Source: Kitasatospora albolonga (GTDB lineage: Bacteria > Actinomycetota > Actinomycetes > Streptomycetales > Streptomycetaceae). Taken from it: a stretch of DNA of 64,000 bases. Below the pieces are notes generated by a model. The model ran no database searches. It was not told where the DNA came from and worked only from the letters and a program-made list of their open reading frames with translations. The position numbers and the translations under genes were made by a program. The stretch spans positions 4,396,001 to 4,460,000 of the forward strand of contig CP020563.1 in the NCBI GenBank assembly GCA_002082585.1. Reading direction: 5' to 3'. This document shows positions 8,258 to 16,978 of this stretch, piece by piece (position 1 is the stretch's first letter; each line of letters begins with the position of its first letter).

Positions 8258-8920
8258 ATGCGCGACTTCAAGAACCTCGACATGACGATGATGTTCGCCC
8301 TCCACGACGCGCTCCGGCGCGAAGTGGAGCGCATCGCACGAATCACCGCCCGGGCGGACGAGGACCCGCGCCATGTGCTGAGCGCGGCGGTCGGCTGGGA
8401 GCTGTTCAAGAAGTTCCTGACGGCCCACCACACCGCCGAGGACCTCACCCTGTGGCCGGTGATGTACGCGGCGCTGGCCGACCGGGGTTCCGAGACCGCG
8501 CTCCTCGACGCGATGGAGGCCGAACACGCCCTCATCGACCCGCTGTTGACGGATATCGACACCGCGCTGGCCGACCGCGACACGGGGGCCGAACGGCTCG
8601 GCGGTCTCGTCGACGCGCTCCGTACCGGCCTCCGCGCCCACCTGGACCACGAGGAGCGGGAGGCGCTCGCGCTCATGGACCTGACCCTGAGCCAGGAGCA
8701 GTGGGCGGCCTTCGCCGCCGAGCAGCGGAACCGCATCGGGAGCGACGCCAACCGCTACCTCCCGTGGCTCCTCGACGACATGGACGCCGCCCGCGCCGCC
8801 TCCGTCCTCGCCCAGCTGCCCCCGCCCCTGCGCGCCGCGTACGAGACCGAGTGGCGGGCCTCCTACGAGGACCTGCGCATCTGGCCCTCCGGCCCGGTCA
8901 GGGACGCCGCGGACCGCTGA
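8258..8920 (+). CDS. Hemerythrin (HHE) domain protein
   Basis: The 220-aa protein has the spaced histidines of a di-iron hemerythrin four-helix bundle: His16 (FALHDALRRE), His57-His58 (AHHTAED), His90 (AEHALIDP), and His128 and His131 (HLDHEERE) with flanking acidic residues. Such domains bind O2, NO or act in redox/iron sensing; here the role is inferred only. GGGGAC precedes the ATG. It is followed after 73 bp by a DHA2 exporter and then by a tandem MarR gene, all on the same strand, suggesting one stress-response unit. Confidence 0.85.
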   Translation: MRDFKNLDMTMMFALHDALRREVERIARITARADEDPRHVLSAAVGWELFKKFLTAHHTAEDLTLWPVMYAALADRGSETALLDAMEAEHALIDPLLTDIDTALADRDTGAERLGGLVDALRTGLRAHLDHEEREALALMDLTLSQEQWAAFAAEQRNRIGSDANRYLPWLLDDMDAARAASVLAQLPPPLRAAYETEWRASYEDLRIWPSGPVRDAADR

Positions 8921-8993
8921 CCTCACCCGCCCGCCCGGCCCGGTCTCCTTCCGGACCGTCGCAGCCCACCTACGTAAACGTACGGAGACATCC

Positions 8994-10535
8994 ATGCCGA
9001 CGCAGGACAGAACCGAAGCCGCTCCACCGGGCCCCGCGGAGCCGCCGGGCTCCACCGCTCCGCCCGGTCCCGCCGAACCGCCGGGCTCCACCGCACCCGC
9101 TGCCCCGCCCCCCGCCGCTGACCGGCGGCCCGGTCTCGCGCTCGCGGTCATCGCGGCGGCCCAGCTCATGCTGGTCCTCGACAACACCATCGTGGCCGTC
9201 GCCCTGCCGAGCATGCGGAGCGCGCTGGGCCTCTCCGACGCCGGACTCGGCTGGGTCATCACCGCCTACGCCCTGGCCTTCGGCGGACTGCTGCTGGCGG
9301 GCGGCCGGGCAGGCGACCTCTTCGGCCGCCGCCGGGTGTTCCGTACGGGACTCGTCGTCTTCGCCCTCGCCTCGCTCCTCGGCGGCCTCGCGGGCAGCGG
9401 TGAAGTCCTGATCGCCGCCCGGGTCCTGCAAGGCGTGGGCGCCGCCATCGCGGCCCCCACCGCGCTCTCGCTGCTGGCCGCCACCTTCCCGGCGGGACCG
9501 GCGCGCAACAAGGCGCTGGGGGTGTACGGGGCGATGGGCGGGCTCGGCTCGGTCGTCGGGCTGCTCCTCGGCGGCGCGCTGACCGAATTCCTCAGCTGGC
9601 GCTGGGTCATGTACATCAACGTCCCCATCGCCGTCGCCGTACTGATCGGCACGGCGGTCCTGAAGGAAGGCGGGCGCGAACGCGGTTCGGTCGACGTGCC
9701 GGGCGCCCTGACCGCGACCTTCGGGTTCGGCTCCCTCGTGTACGCCGTCACCCGGGCGGGCGAGAAGGGCCTCGGCGACGGCGGCACCCTGATCGGCCTG
9801 GCCGCCGCTGTCGTCCTGATCACCGCCTTCGTCGTCATCCAGCGCACCGGCCGGGCGCCGATGGTGCCGGGCGCCGTTCTGGCGGACCGGGGCAGGGCCG
9901 GAGCCAACGCGGTCATGTTCCTGGTCGGGGCGGGCATGGTCGCCACCTTCTACTTCCTGACCCTCTACATGCAGCTCGTGAAGGGGTACGAGCCGATGGC
10001 CACGGGCCTCGCCTACCTGCCGTTCGCCGTCGGTATCGGCGTCGCGGCCGGTGGTGTCGGCCCGCAGCTGCTGGCCAGGGCGTCCGAGCGCTCGGTCATC
10101 TCCGCCGGGCTGGTCACCGGCAGCGCGGCCATGGTCTGGCTCAGCTTCCTGGCACCCGGTCAGCACGCCCTGGCCGTCCTCCTCCCCGCCCAGCTGGTCT
10201 GCGGGTTCGGTCTCGGGCTGGTCTTCGTCACGGTCACGGTCATCAGCGTGCGGGGCGTCTCCCCGCAGGACACCGGGATCGCGGCGGGTCTGATCAACAC
10301 CGGCCAGCAGATCGGCGGCGCGGTCGGCCTCGCGGTCCTGGCCGCGACCGCCTCGGTCATCACCGGGGCCCGGCTGACCGGCGACGGACCCGGCGACCGG
10401 GCGGAGGCGCTCACTGCCGGTTACTCCGCCGGGCTCCTGATCGGCGCGGGCATCTACCTGGTGGCCCTGGCCGTCACCCTGTCCACCATCAGGGCCACGG
10501 ACACCACGGCTCCTCGGGCCCGGCCGCCGCGCTAG
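8994..10535 (+). CDS. MFS drug exporter, DHA2 (14-TM) type
   Basis: The 513-aa membrane protein has a Pro-rich cytoplasmic N-terminus containing a repeated EPPGSTAP unit, then about 14 helices. GGRAGDLFGRRRVF is the MFS antiporter motif A and GAMGGLGSVVGLLLGG is the exporter motif C. GGAGA lies about 6 nt before the ATG. It sits between the hemerythrin gene and a fused tandem MarR gene, which is the probable repressor. It is a probable proton-driven efflux pump of unknown substrate. Confidence 0.9.
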   Translation: MPTQDRTEAAPPGPAEPPGSTAPPGPAEPPGSTAPAAPPPAADRRPGLALAVIAAAQLMLVLDNTIVAVALPSMRSALGLSDAGLGWVITAYALAFGGLLLAGGRAGDLFGRRRVFRTGLVVFALASLLGGLAGSGEVLIAARVLQGVGAAIAAPTALSLLAATFPAGPARNKALGVYGAMGGLGSVVGLLLGGALTEFLSWRWVMYINVPIAVAVLIGTAVLKEGGRERGSVDVPGALTATFGFGSLVYAVTRAGEKGLGDGGTLIGLAAAVVLITAFVVIQRTGRAPMVPGAVLADRGRAGANAVMFLVGAGMVATFYFLTLYMQLVKGYEPMATGLAYLPFAVGIGVAAGGVGPQLLARASERSVISAGLVTGSAAMVWLSFLAPGQHALAVLLPAQLVCGFGLGLVFVTVTVISVRGVSPQDTGIAAGLINTGQQIGGAVGLAVLAATASVITGARLTGDGPGDRAEALTAGYSAGLLIGAGIYLVALAVTLSTIRATDTTAPRARPPR

Positions 10536-10595
10536 TCGGCCTGGCAGCCTTGACCGCTCCGGTCGCTCCGGCTAACCGGAAACGGCCCCTCCTCG

Positions 10596-10621
10596 CCCCG
10601 CCCGGCCCCCACCGGGCGGGG
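10596..10621 (+). terminator. Terminator after the MFS gene
   Basis: CCCCGCCCGG (10596-10605) pairs exactly with 10612-10621 across a 6-nt loop and is followed by TT. It lies 60 bp past the exporter stop codon, so the next MarR gene probably has its own promoter. Confidence 0.7.
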
Positions 10622-10778
10622 TTCCGGTGTGTGGTGGGCGGGCGGCGGGCCGCTGCGGGTGGAGGCCCGGTCATCGGGGCCCTGGTCCTCCGGGGGCTTT
10701 GGGCCGTGATCGGGGCCCGGTCTGGCCGGGTTGCCCGCCGTATACTCGGTCACCCGGTTCCGAAGGGGAGTGACCAAC

Positions 10779-11735
10779 GTGCGAGTCGAGCCCGACGCGG
10801 CGCGAGGCCCCGTTCCGGAGACGGCTCCGGCGGCCGGGGCGGAGGCCACGGCCGAGGTCTCCGGTGTTCTGCCGGAAGCGCTCACCGGGTTCATCGGCTA
10901 TCTCCTGCGCCGGGTGTTCGCCCGGTTCGCGGCCCGCACCGACGGCCCGGAGGACGGCTCCCGGGAGTTCCTCGTCCTCGACGCCCTCACCGGCGGCGAC
11001 TGGGTCTCCCAGCTCGACCTGGCCGAGCGCCTCGGCATCAACCGGACCATCATGGTGGGCGTCATCGACCGTCTGGAGGGCCGGGGCCAGGTGCTCCGCA
11101 CCCGTAACCCGGACAACCGGCGTCAGTACATCCTCTCCCTGACCGACGAGGGCCGCTCCGCCGTGGAGACGGGCCGCCGCGCGGTCGCCGAGCGGAACGC
11201 GCGGCTCACCGCCGTCCTCAGCGCCGAGCAGGTGACCCGCCTCAACACCCTGCTGGCCCGGCTGCTCCCGCCGGGCACCCAGGACCTCGTGCAGAGCACC
11301 GAGCACCTTGTCGAGCAGGCCCACCACCGGCTGCGCAGGCTGGGCGACGAGAAGCTGGCCGGGACCGGTCTGCGGGTGCGCCACTACGGTCCGCTCTCCG
11401 TCCTGGCCGCCTCCGGCCCCTGCCCGCAGCAGCGGCTCGCCCAGGAACTGGCCATCACCGGGCCCGCGGCCTCGCAGCTGGTGGACGAGCTGGTCGACGG
11501 CGGGCTGGTCCACCGGGGGCGCGATCCGCACGACCGGCGCCGGCACGCCCTGGAGCTCACCGAGCTCGGGCACACCCGGCTGGCGACGGTCGCGGAGGCG
11601 GTCGGCCTGCTGGCGGCGGAGGTGGCGGAGCTGCTGGGCCCCGGCGGCGAGGACGAACTGCGGGCGCTGCTCGTCCAACTCCTCGAACCCGCCCACCCCG
11701 GGGTGAGTGAGGCGGCGGCCGGAAGGCACGGCTGA
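10779..11735 (+). CDS. Tandem double-domain MarR family regulator
   Basis: The 318-aa protein contains two complete MarR-like winged-helix units in one chain. The first (about 25-165) includes LAERLGINRTIMVGVIDRL and the wing NPDNRRQYILSLT. The second (about 185-310) includes LAQELAITGPAASQLVDEL and the wing DPHDRRRHALELT. MarR proteins normally are 140-170 aa and work as homodimers, so this may be a covalent pseudo-dimer. The GTG at 10779 has AAGGGGAG eight bases upstream; a GTG at 10770 lies on the Shine-Dalgarno itself and is less likely. It follows the hemerythrin and exporter genes. Confidence 0.85.
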   Translation: MRVEPDAARGPVPETAPAAGAEATAEVSGVLPEALTGFIGYLLRRVFARFAARTDGPEDGSREFLVLDALTGGDWVSQLDLAERLGINRTIMVGVIDRLEGRGQVLRTRNPDNRRQYILSLTDEGRSAVETGRRAVAERNARLTAVLSAEQVTRLNTLLARLLPPGTQDLVQSTEHLVEQAHHRLRRLGDEKLAGTGLRVRHYGPLSVLAASGPCPQQRLAQELAITGPAASQLVDELVDGGLVHRGRDPHDRRRHALELTELGHTRLATVAEAVGLLAAEVAELLGPGGEDELRALLVQLLEPAHPGVSEAAAGRHG

Positions 11736-11876
11736 GCGAGGAGCGCGGGCCCGCGCCGGGTTCATACGGTACGGGCTTGCGCGCACCGGCTCCCGCACCA
11801 GACCGGGCCGTACGGGTTCACGCGCCGACCCGACCCGGCCCGCACCGCCTCCCGTACCGCCTCACGCCGCACGGCC

Positions 11877-12992
11877 TCACGCCGGAGCGGCCGTGACCCG
11901 TACGCGTCGGCTCTCCCCGTCCGAGAGGAACGCCGCCAGCTCCCGTCCCTCCTCCGCGACGGCGGTCCGGTCGGCGCGGGAGAACGGCCGCAGCGGCGCG
12001 ACCGTCACGGTGCCCGTCCCCGCCTCCACGTCCCAGGTCGCGGCGGTCCGGCCGTCGACCAGGACCACGCGGGCCCCGGCGACCGACAGGCCCCGGTCGG
12101 CGTCGTCGACGATCCGGGTGCGGTCGTCGTAGCCGAGGAGCGCATTATCGAAAGCGGGGAGAAAACGGACGGGGGCGGGGGTGTCCGCGTCCGGGCGCGG
12201 CGCGTCGGGGAGATCCAGCAGCTCCCGGCCGCGCTCGTCGCGGAAGGTCACCAGCTCCCCGCGGAGCGCGGCGACCGCGCCCGGCAGCCCGGCCAGACCC
12301 GACCAGGCCCGTACGTCGGCGGTGGCGGCGGGCCCGAACGCGGCGAGGTACCGCCGTACCAGCGCCTGCCCCACCGGATCGGACCCGTCCGGCGACGGCG
12401 GATCGATCTCCCGCCCCAGCCAGGAGGAGACCAGTGCGTTGCGCACCCCCGCCTTTGTCCGCCACACCCCGCGCGGCGGCAGCTGCACCATTGCCAGGAC
12501 GCCCGCGACCAGCATCTCGCCCAGGGGCCGGGTGCCCGCCTCCGGCCAGCGGTCGGCCACCGCGCGGGCGAGCTCGGCCATCGAACGGGGTTCGCCGTCG
12601 GCCAGCACCGCCCGCCCCGCCGCCGCGAGTTCGTCGAGGTCGACCCCTTCGAGTTCGCGGCGGTAGACCCCGAGGACACGTTGGCGCAGCATGGCGTTGT
12701 GGCGGGCCCGCCAGGCGAGGACGTCCTCGGCGGCGACGAGGTGGACGGTCCGGCGCATGAGATGGGTGCGTACGACATGACGTTCCGTCAGCAGCTCGGA
12801 CAGCTCGCCCGGTTGGAATCCACGCAGCCGTGACCAGAGCCCGGTGAACGGCTCCTGCGGCTCCTGGGCCTGGAGTCCGCAGAGGTGCGCGACCGCGTCG
12901 AGGGCCGGTACGTCGGCCCGGTCGAGCAGCAACTGCCGTGCGAGGGTTGCCCGGTTGAGGGCCCGGGTGCTGAGGACGGGGGTGCGGCTCAT
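11877..12992 (-). CDS. AlkZ-like winged-helix DNA glycosylase family protein
   Basis: The 371-aa protein belongs to the winged-helix family that includes Streptomyces AlkZ and E. coli YcaQ (PF06224). The N-terminal HLCGLQAQEPQEPF contains Gln41-Ala-Gln43, matching the Q-x-Q catalytic motif I recall for AlkZ, whereas YcaQ has Q-x-D. Later landmarks are ERHVVRTHLMRRTVHLV and FLPAFDNALLGYDDR. AlkZ unhooks interstrand crosslinks made by azinomycin B; the lesion repaired here is unknown. The ATG at 12992 overlaps the stop of the upstream DinB-family gene (ATGA), so they are coupled. The open frame upstream to 13727 is a shadow. Confidence 0.8.
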   Translation of the reverse strand: MSRTPVLSTRALNRATLARQLLLDRADVPALDAVAHLCGLQAQEPQEPFTGLWSRLRGFQPGELSELLTERHVVRTHLMRRTVHLVAAEDVLAWRARHNAMLRQRVLGVYRRELEGVDLDELAAAGRAVLADGEPRSMAELARAVADRWPEAGTRPLGEMLVAGVLAMVQLPPRGVWRTKAGVRNALVSSWLGREIDPPSPDGSDPVGQALVRRYLAAFGPAATADVRAWSGLAGLPGAVAALRGELVTFRDERGRELLDLPDAPRPDADTPAPVRFLPAFDNALLGYDDRTRIVDDADRGLSVAGARVVLVDGRTAATWDVEAGTGTVTVAPLRPFSRADRTAVAEEGRELAAFLSDGESRRVRVTAAPA

Positions 12993-13573
12993 GTCGAGGT
13001 CTGCCCGTCGATCGTCTCGCGCAGGATGTCCGCGTGCCCGGCGTGCTGGGCCGTCTCGGCGATGACGTGGAGCAGCACGCGGCGGGCGCTGCGGACGCCT
13101 CCGGGCTCGTGCCAGGGCGCTTCGGGCAGCGGGTGTGTCACGGACAGGTCGGGGAGGGCGGCGACGATCTCCGTGGTGCGGGCGGCGACCTCCTCGTACC
13201 GGGCGAGGATGCCGGCCAGGGTCTCGCCGGGCAGCACCTGGAACTCGGTCTGCCGGTCGATGGCCCACTGCGGGTACGTCTGCGCGGTACCGGCCTTGAA
13301 GTCCTCCCAGGTCACCCCTTCCGGCAGGTCGTAGCGCAGGGCGGAGGGGCCGTCGGCCACGAAGCGCAGCCAGCCCTCCTCGATGGAGGCGACGTGCTTG
13401 ATCAGCCCGCCCAGGCGGAGCCCGCTGACGGTCGGCCGCTCGGCGATCCGCGCGTCGTCGAGCCCGCGCACCGTGGTGGTCAGGGCGGCTCGCGCCTCGG
13501 CCAGCTCGGCGAGGATGTCGGCGCGTTCGCCGTCGACGGCGGGTGACGGGGCGGGGGAGGAGGTCATGGTCAT
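12989..13573 (-). CDS. DinB/DUF664 family protein
   Basis: The 194-aa protein has the helical-bundle pattern of the DinB superfamily in its DUF664 form: a first histidine in GLIKHVASIEEGWLRF, and a C-terminal HVIAETAQHAGHADILRE with the paired histidines that usually bind metal. Family members include mycothiol-dependent isomerases and transferases, which fits an organism with mshA, though no activity is proven. It is the first gene of a two-gene unit with the AlkZ-like glycosylase and is divergent from a WYL regulator, a frequent actinobacterial pairing. Confidence 0.85.
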   Translation of the reverse strand: MTMTSSPAPSPAVDGERADILAELAEARAALTTTVRGLDDARIAERPTVSGLRLGGLIKHVASIEEGWLRFVADGPSALRYDLPEGVTWEDFKAGTAQTYPQWAIDRQTEFQVLPGETLAGILARYEEVAARTTEIVAALPDLSVTHPLPEAPWHEPGGVRSARRVLLHVIAETAQHAGHADILRETIDGQTST

Positions 13574-13725
13574 CGGGCCTTTCCGGTGGTACGCGTTCTC
13601 CGGCTTTCCGGGGCTGCCGCTTTCCGGTGCTCCGGTGCTTCGGTGCTTCGGCTTTCCGGGTGTGGGTCCACCATCCCAAGAGAAGAGGACAGGTTGTGTC
13701 CGCTACTCCGGGCACCATGGATGTC

Positions 13726-14799
13726 ATGCCGAAAACTTCCGCGCGGCTGCTGTCGCTGCTCTCCCTCCTCCAGGCACGCCGGGACTGGCCGGGGGCGCTG
13801 CTGGCCGAACGGCTGGACGTCAGCCCGCGTACCGTACGCCGCGATGTGGACCGGCTGCGGGAGCTCGGCTACCCGGTCGTGGCGGCGAAGGGCCCGGACG
13901 GGGGGTACCGGCTGGAGGCGGGCACGGCGCTGCCGCCGCTCCTCTTCGACGACGAGCAGGCCGTCGCCCTCGCTGTGGCGCTCCAGAGCGCCACAGCCTC
14001 CGGCGCGGGCATCGAGGAGGCGGCGGCCCGCGCGCTGAACACGGTCCGCCAGGTCCTGCCCACCCGGCTGCGTCACCGGGTCGACAGCCTCCGGGTCACC
14101 GCGGTCGACCGCCCGGCGGCCCGCCCGGCACCCCAGGCGGACAGCGGTGTGCTCGTGGCGATCGGCGCGGCCGTCCACGCCCGTGAGGTGCTGCGCTTCG
14201 ACTACAGCCCGGTGTCGGTGTCGGTGCCGGTATCCCCGACTCCGGCCTCACCGCTGACCTCGGCTCCGGCTCCGCCCCCACCGTCAGCTACGCCCCCGGC
14301 CCCGGTTCCGCCCCGCCGGGTGGAGCCGCACCATCTCGTCACCTGGGGCGGGCGCTGGTATCTCGTCGGCTGGGATCTGGACCGCGACGACTGGCGGACC
14401 TTCCGCGCCGACCGGATCACCCCGCGCACCCCCACCGGCCCCCGCTTCACCCCGCGTGAGCTGCCCGGCGGGGGTGTGGCGGCCTTCGTCACCGCCCGGT
14501 TCCGGGGCGGTGACGCCGCCGATACCGGAGGTGGCGTCGGCGGGTGGCCCTGCCGGGGCGAGGTCGTCCTCGGCCTCCCCGCCGCCGACGTGCTGCGCCA
14601 CACCCACGACGGAGTCGTCGAGGAACTTGGCGCGGACCGCTGCCGACTCGTGCTGGGCTCGTGGTCCTGGCCCGGTCTGGCGGCCGCGATCGGCAGGTTC
14701 GACGCCGATATCGAGGTCATCGGACCATCTGAACTCCGGTACGCCTTCGCGCACTTGGCCCGCCGGTACGCCGCCGCCTCGACATCTCCGCTGCCCTGA
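13726..14799 (+). CDS. WYL-domain transcriptional regulator (YafY/DeoR type)
   Basis: The 357-aa protein starts with an HTH_11 winged helix (LAERLDVSPRTVRRDVDRL, then GGYRLEAG) followed by a WYL domain containing GGRWYLVGWDLDRDDWR. A Pro/Ser/Ala/Thr-rich insert of about 30 residues (near residues 165-195) interrupts the WYL region and is not typical. ATG 13726 gives MPKTSARLL; ATG 13717 is in frame three codons earlier. It is divergent from the DinB/AlkZ-like pair and may regulate it in response to nucleic-acid ligands, as some WYL proteins do (inference). Confidence 0.85.
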   Translation: MPKTSARLLSLLSLLQARRDWPGALLAERLDVSPRTVRRDVDRLRELGYPVVAAKGPDGGYRLEAGTALPPLLFDDEQAVALAVALQSATASGAGIEEAAARALNTVRQVLPTRLRHRVDSLRVTAVDRPAARPAPQADSGVLVAIGAAVHAREVLRFDYSPVSVSVPVSPTPASPLTSAPAPPPPSATPPAPVPPRRVEPHHLVTWGGRWYLVGWDLDRDDWRTFRADRITPRTPTGPRFTPRELPGGGVAAFVTARFRGGDAADTGGGVGGWPCRGEVVLGLPAADVLRHTHDGVVEELGADRCRLVLGSWSWPGLAAAIGRFDADIEVIGPSELRYAFAHLARRYAAASTSPLP

Positions 14800-14833
14800 G
14801 GGGCAGTTGTGCTGAGGGCTGGCCCGCCCGAGG

Positions 14834-15757
14834 TCAGCCGGCCAGCTCGCCGAGCAGCGCCCAGGTGCGGCGCCGGTCGGCGTCCCCGGCGACCTCCGTC
14901 CCCGCGAAGACCACTTCCGTGGCGCCCGCGTCCCGGTAGCGCCGCACCTCCGCCGCGACCGCCTTCTCGTCGCCGACCACCGCCACATCGAGGGCCCGTC
15001 GGCCGCCGGAGAGCCCGATGGCGCGGATGTAGGACGGGATCTTCTCGTAGAACGCCAGCCGTTCGGCGACCCGTTCCCGTACGGTCTCGACGTCGTCGGT
15101 CACCACGCCGTTGACCAGCGCGACGATCCGGGGCGCGGGCCGCCCGGCGGCCTCGGCCGCCGCGGTGACGGCCGGGACGATGTGGTCGGCCAGGGCGCGC
15201 GGCCCGGCCAGATAGGGCAGGATGCCGTCCGCCAGCTCCCCGCTGACCCGGAGCGCCTGGGGCCCCATCGCGGCGACGAGCAGCGGCACCCCGCCCTCGG
15301 CGCCCGGGACGCGGGCGGGGATCGGGGTGGTCGCGGTGAGCAGCTCGCCGTGGAAGTCGGCGGTGCCGGTCTCCGTCAACTGCCGCAGGGCGGTGAGGAA
15401 TTCGCGCAGCCGGGCGATGGGCCGCTCGAAGGGAATCCCGAACCCGCCCTCGACGAGGTGCTGGGCGCCGAGCGCCAGCCCGAGGTGGTAGCGGCCGTGG
15501 GTGGCGGCCTGGGCGGTCTGGGCCTGGCTGGACACCAGCAGCGGGTGGCGGCCGAAGATCGGGACGGCGGAGGTGCCCACCTGGAGGCCGGGCACCTCCC
15601 GCCCGACGATTCCGGCGAGCGCGGGCGAGTCCACGCCGAAGCGCTGCCCGAACCACGCGGACCGCAGCCCGGCGTCGGCGGCCTCGCGGGCGAGTGCCAC
15701 GGTGGCGTCGATCTCGTTGTCGGCATCGGATGCGTTGAGTGCTACTCCTATGGCCAT
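14834..15757 (-). CDS. LLM class F420-dependent oxidoreductase
   Basis: The 307-aa TIM-barrel protein fits the bacterial luciferase-like family that uses F420 in actinobacteria. Landmarks are ADAGLRSAWFGQRFGVDS, VPIFGRHPLLVSSQAQTA, GRYHLGLALGAQHL, the MGPQALRVSGELADG segment typical of F420 members, and the C-terminal EVRRYRDAGATEVVF. The ATG at 15757 (MAIGVALN) is preferred because it begins the first barrel strand; an ATG at 15790 adds eleven Pro-rich residues. The substrate is unknown. It is convergent with the WYL regulator. Confidence 0.8.
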   Translation of the reverse strand: MAIGVALNASDADNEIDATVALAREAADAGLRSAWFGQRFGVDSPALAGIVGREVPGLQVGTSAVPIFGRHPLLVSSQAQTAQAATHGRYHLGLALGAQHLVEGGFGIPFERPIARLREFLTALRQLTETGTADFHGELLTATTPIPARVPGAEGGVPLLVAAMGPQALRVSGELADGILPYLAGPRALADHIVPAVTAAAEAAGRPAPRIVALVNGVVTDDVETVRERVAERLAFYEKIPSYIRAIGLSGGRRALDVAVVGDEKAVAAEVRRYRDAGATEVVFAGTEVAGDADRRRTWALLGELAG

Positions 15758-16029
15758 ACCGATGTCAACGGGCGGCGGGCGGAAGCGCATTCCGTACGGG
15801 TGTGACGTCTGCTTGTCAGTCGTGTGAACGGAAGCCTGGCGGGGCGGGCGGCGCTGGGCGGGGCCTGTGCCGTACGGCAGTTGTTGACCGGACCTGGACT
15901 GTCGCCCGGCCGGGTGCGACCGGGTCCGACCGGCTCCGCCCGGCCCCGCGCGCCCGCCCCGGCCGATCAACCCCCGTACCGCGTAAGCTCCTTCCTGCCC
16001 GCTCCCGTACAACGTGTGCTGTATCGCGC

Positions 16030-16929
16030 TCAGTTACGACCCAGCAGCTCCGCGACCCGGTGGAACCCTTCGGCGCCATGGCCGCGCCCGATGGCCCGGC
16101 GGGCGAGGCCCTCGGCCGCGCGCATCACGCTCGCGTCGATGCCGTGGGCCTCGGAGGTGTGGATGACATGGGCCATGGTCGACGCCGTGGAGGTCATCGG
16201 GCTGCCCTCGTCGGAGAAGTCCCCCCGGTCCACCTCCTCCGCGACCCCTTCGAAGACCGCCGGGAGAATGGCGCCGATCCCCGCGGCGAAGGGCGCCAGC
16301 TCCCCGGCGGTGATCCCTTCGGCCCGGGCCACCGCCAGGGCGTGGTTGAAGCCCGCCATCGCGGTCCAGAAGATGTCGAGCAGGGCGATGTCATAGGCCG
16401 CCGCCCGGCAGATCTTCTCGCCGAGGTGGGTATGGGTGCCGCTCAGCGTGTCCAGTACGGGCCGGTGCTCGCGGTAGAGGTCCTCGGGGCCGCTGTAGAT
16501 GAAGACGCCGTTCGGAGTGCCGATGGTCACGGTCGGCGTCATGATCGCCCCGTCGAGGTAACGGACACCGTGCTCGCCCGCCCAGGCGGAGGCGTCCCGG
16601 GCCCGGTCCGGGGTGTCGGCCGTCAGGTTGACGACCGTGCGCCCCTTGAGCGCGCCGGTGACCGCGTCGCGCCGCAGGATGCTGTCCGCCGCGTCGTAGT
16701 TCACCACGCAGACCACGGTCAGCGGGCTCGCGGCCACGGCTTCCTCGGCCGTCGGGGCGCTGATCGCCCCGCGCTCGACCAGTTCCCGGTCCCGCCCCGG
16801 TGTCCGGTTCCAGACCGTGGTGCGCACCCCGGCAGCCAGGAACGCGCCCGCCAGGGCCCGGCCCATCGGTCCCAGCCCGATGACGGTGACGGCGGCGGAC
16901 CGGGTGCTTTTTTCGTTCGGCAGAGACAT
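16030..16929 (-). CDS. NAD(P)-dependent oxidoreductase, imine reductase-like
   Basis: The 299-aa protein is a beta-hydroxyacid-dehydrogenase-fold enzyme. VIGLGPMG (Gly18-x-Gly20-x-x-Gly23) binds the dinucleotide, and WNRTPGR suggests NADPH preference. The sequence AAYDIALLDIFWTAM carries Asp180 in the D-x-A-L-L context seen in bacterial imine reductases, rather than the Lys-Asn pair of hydroxyisobutyrate dehydrogenases. The C-terminal domain is helical, as in dimeric imine reductases. CGGAG precedes the ATG. The gene is divergent from an HxlR regulator across 49 bp, which probably controls it. The native substrate is unknown. Confidence 0.75.
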   Translation of the reverse strand: MSLPNEKSTRSAAVTVIGLGPMGRALAGAFLAAGVRTTVWNRTPGRDRELVERGAISAPTAEEAVAASPLTVVCVVNYDAADSILRRDAVTGALKGRTVVNLTADTPDRARDASAWAGEHGVRYLDGAIMTPTVTIGTPNGVFIYSGPEDLYREHRPVLDTLSGTHTHLGEKICRAAAYDIALLDIFWTAMAGFNHALAVARAEGITAGELAPFAAGIGAILPAVFEGVAEEVDRGDFSDEGSPMTSTASTMAHVIHTSEAHGIDASVMRAAEGLARRAIGRGHGAEGFHRVAELLGRN

Positions 16930-16978
16930 GGCTCAACTCCGTAAAATGATCGGTGGCTTCTCAAGAAATGGGGCGACG

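Noticed and set aside
12993..13727. Upstream extension of the AlkZ-like gene frame
   Set aside because: The added residues are Arg/Pro-rich noise over the DinB gene; ATG 12992 overlaps the DinB stop as a coupled start.
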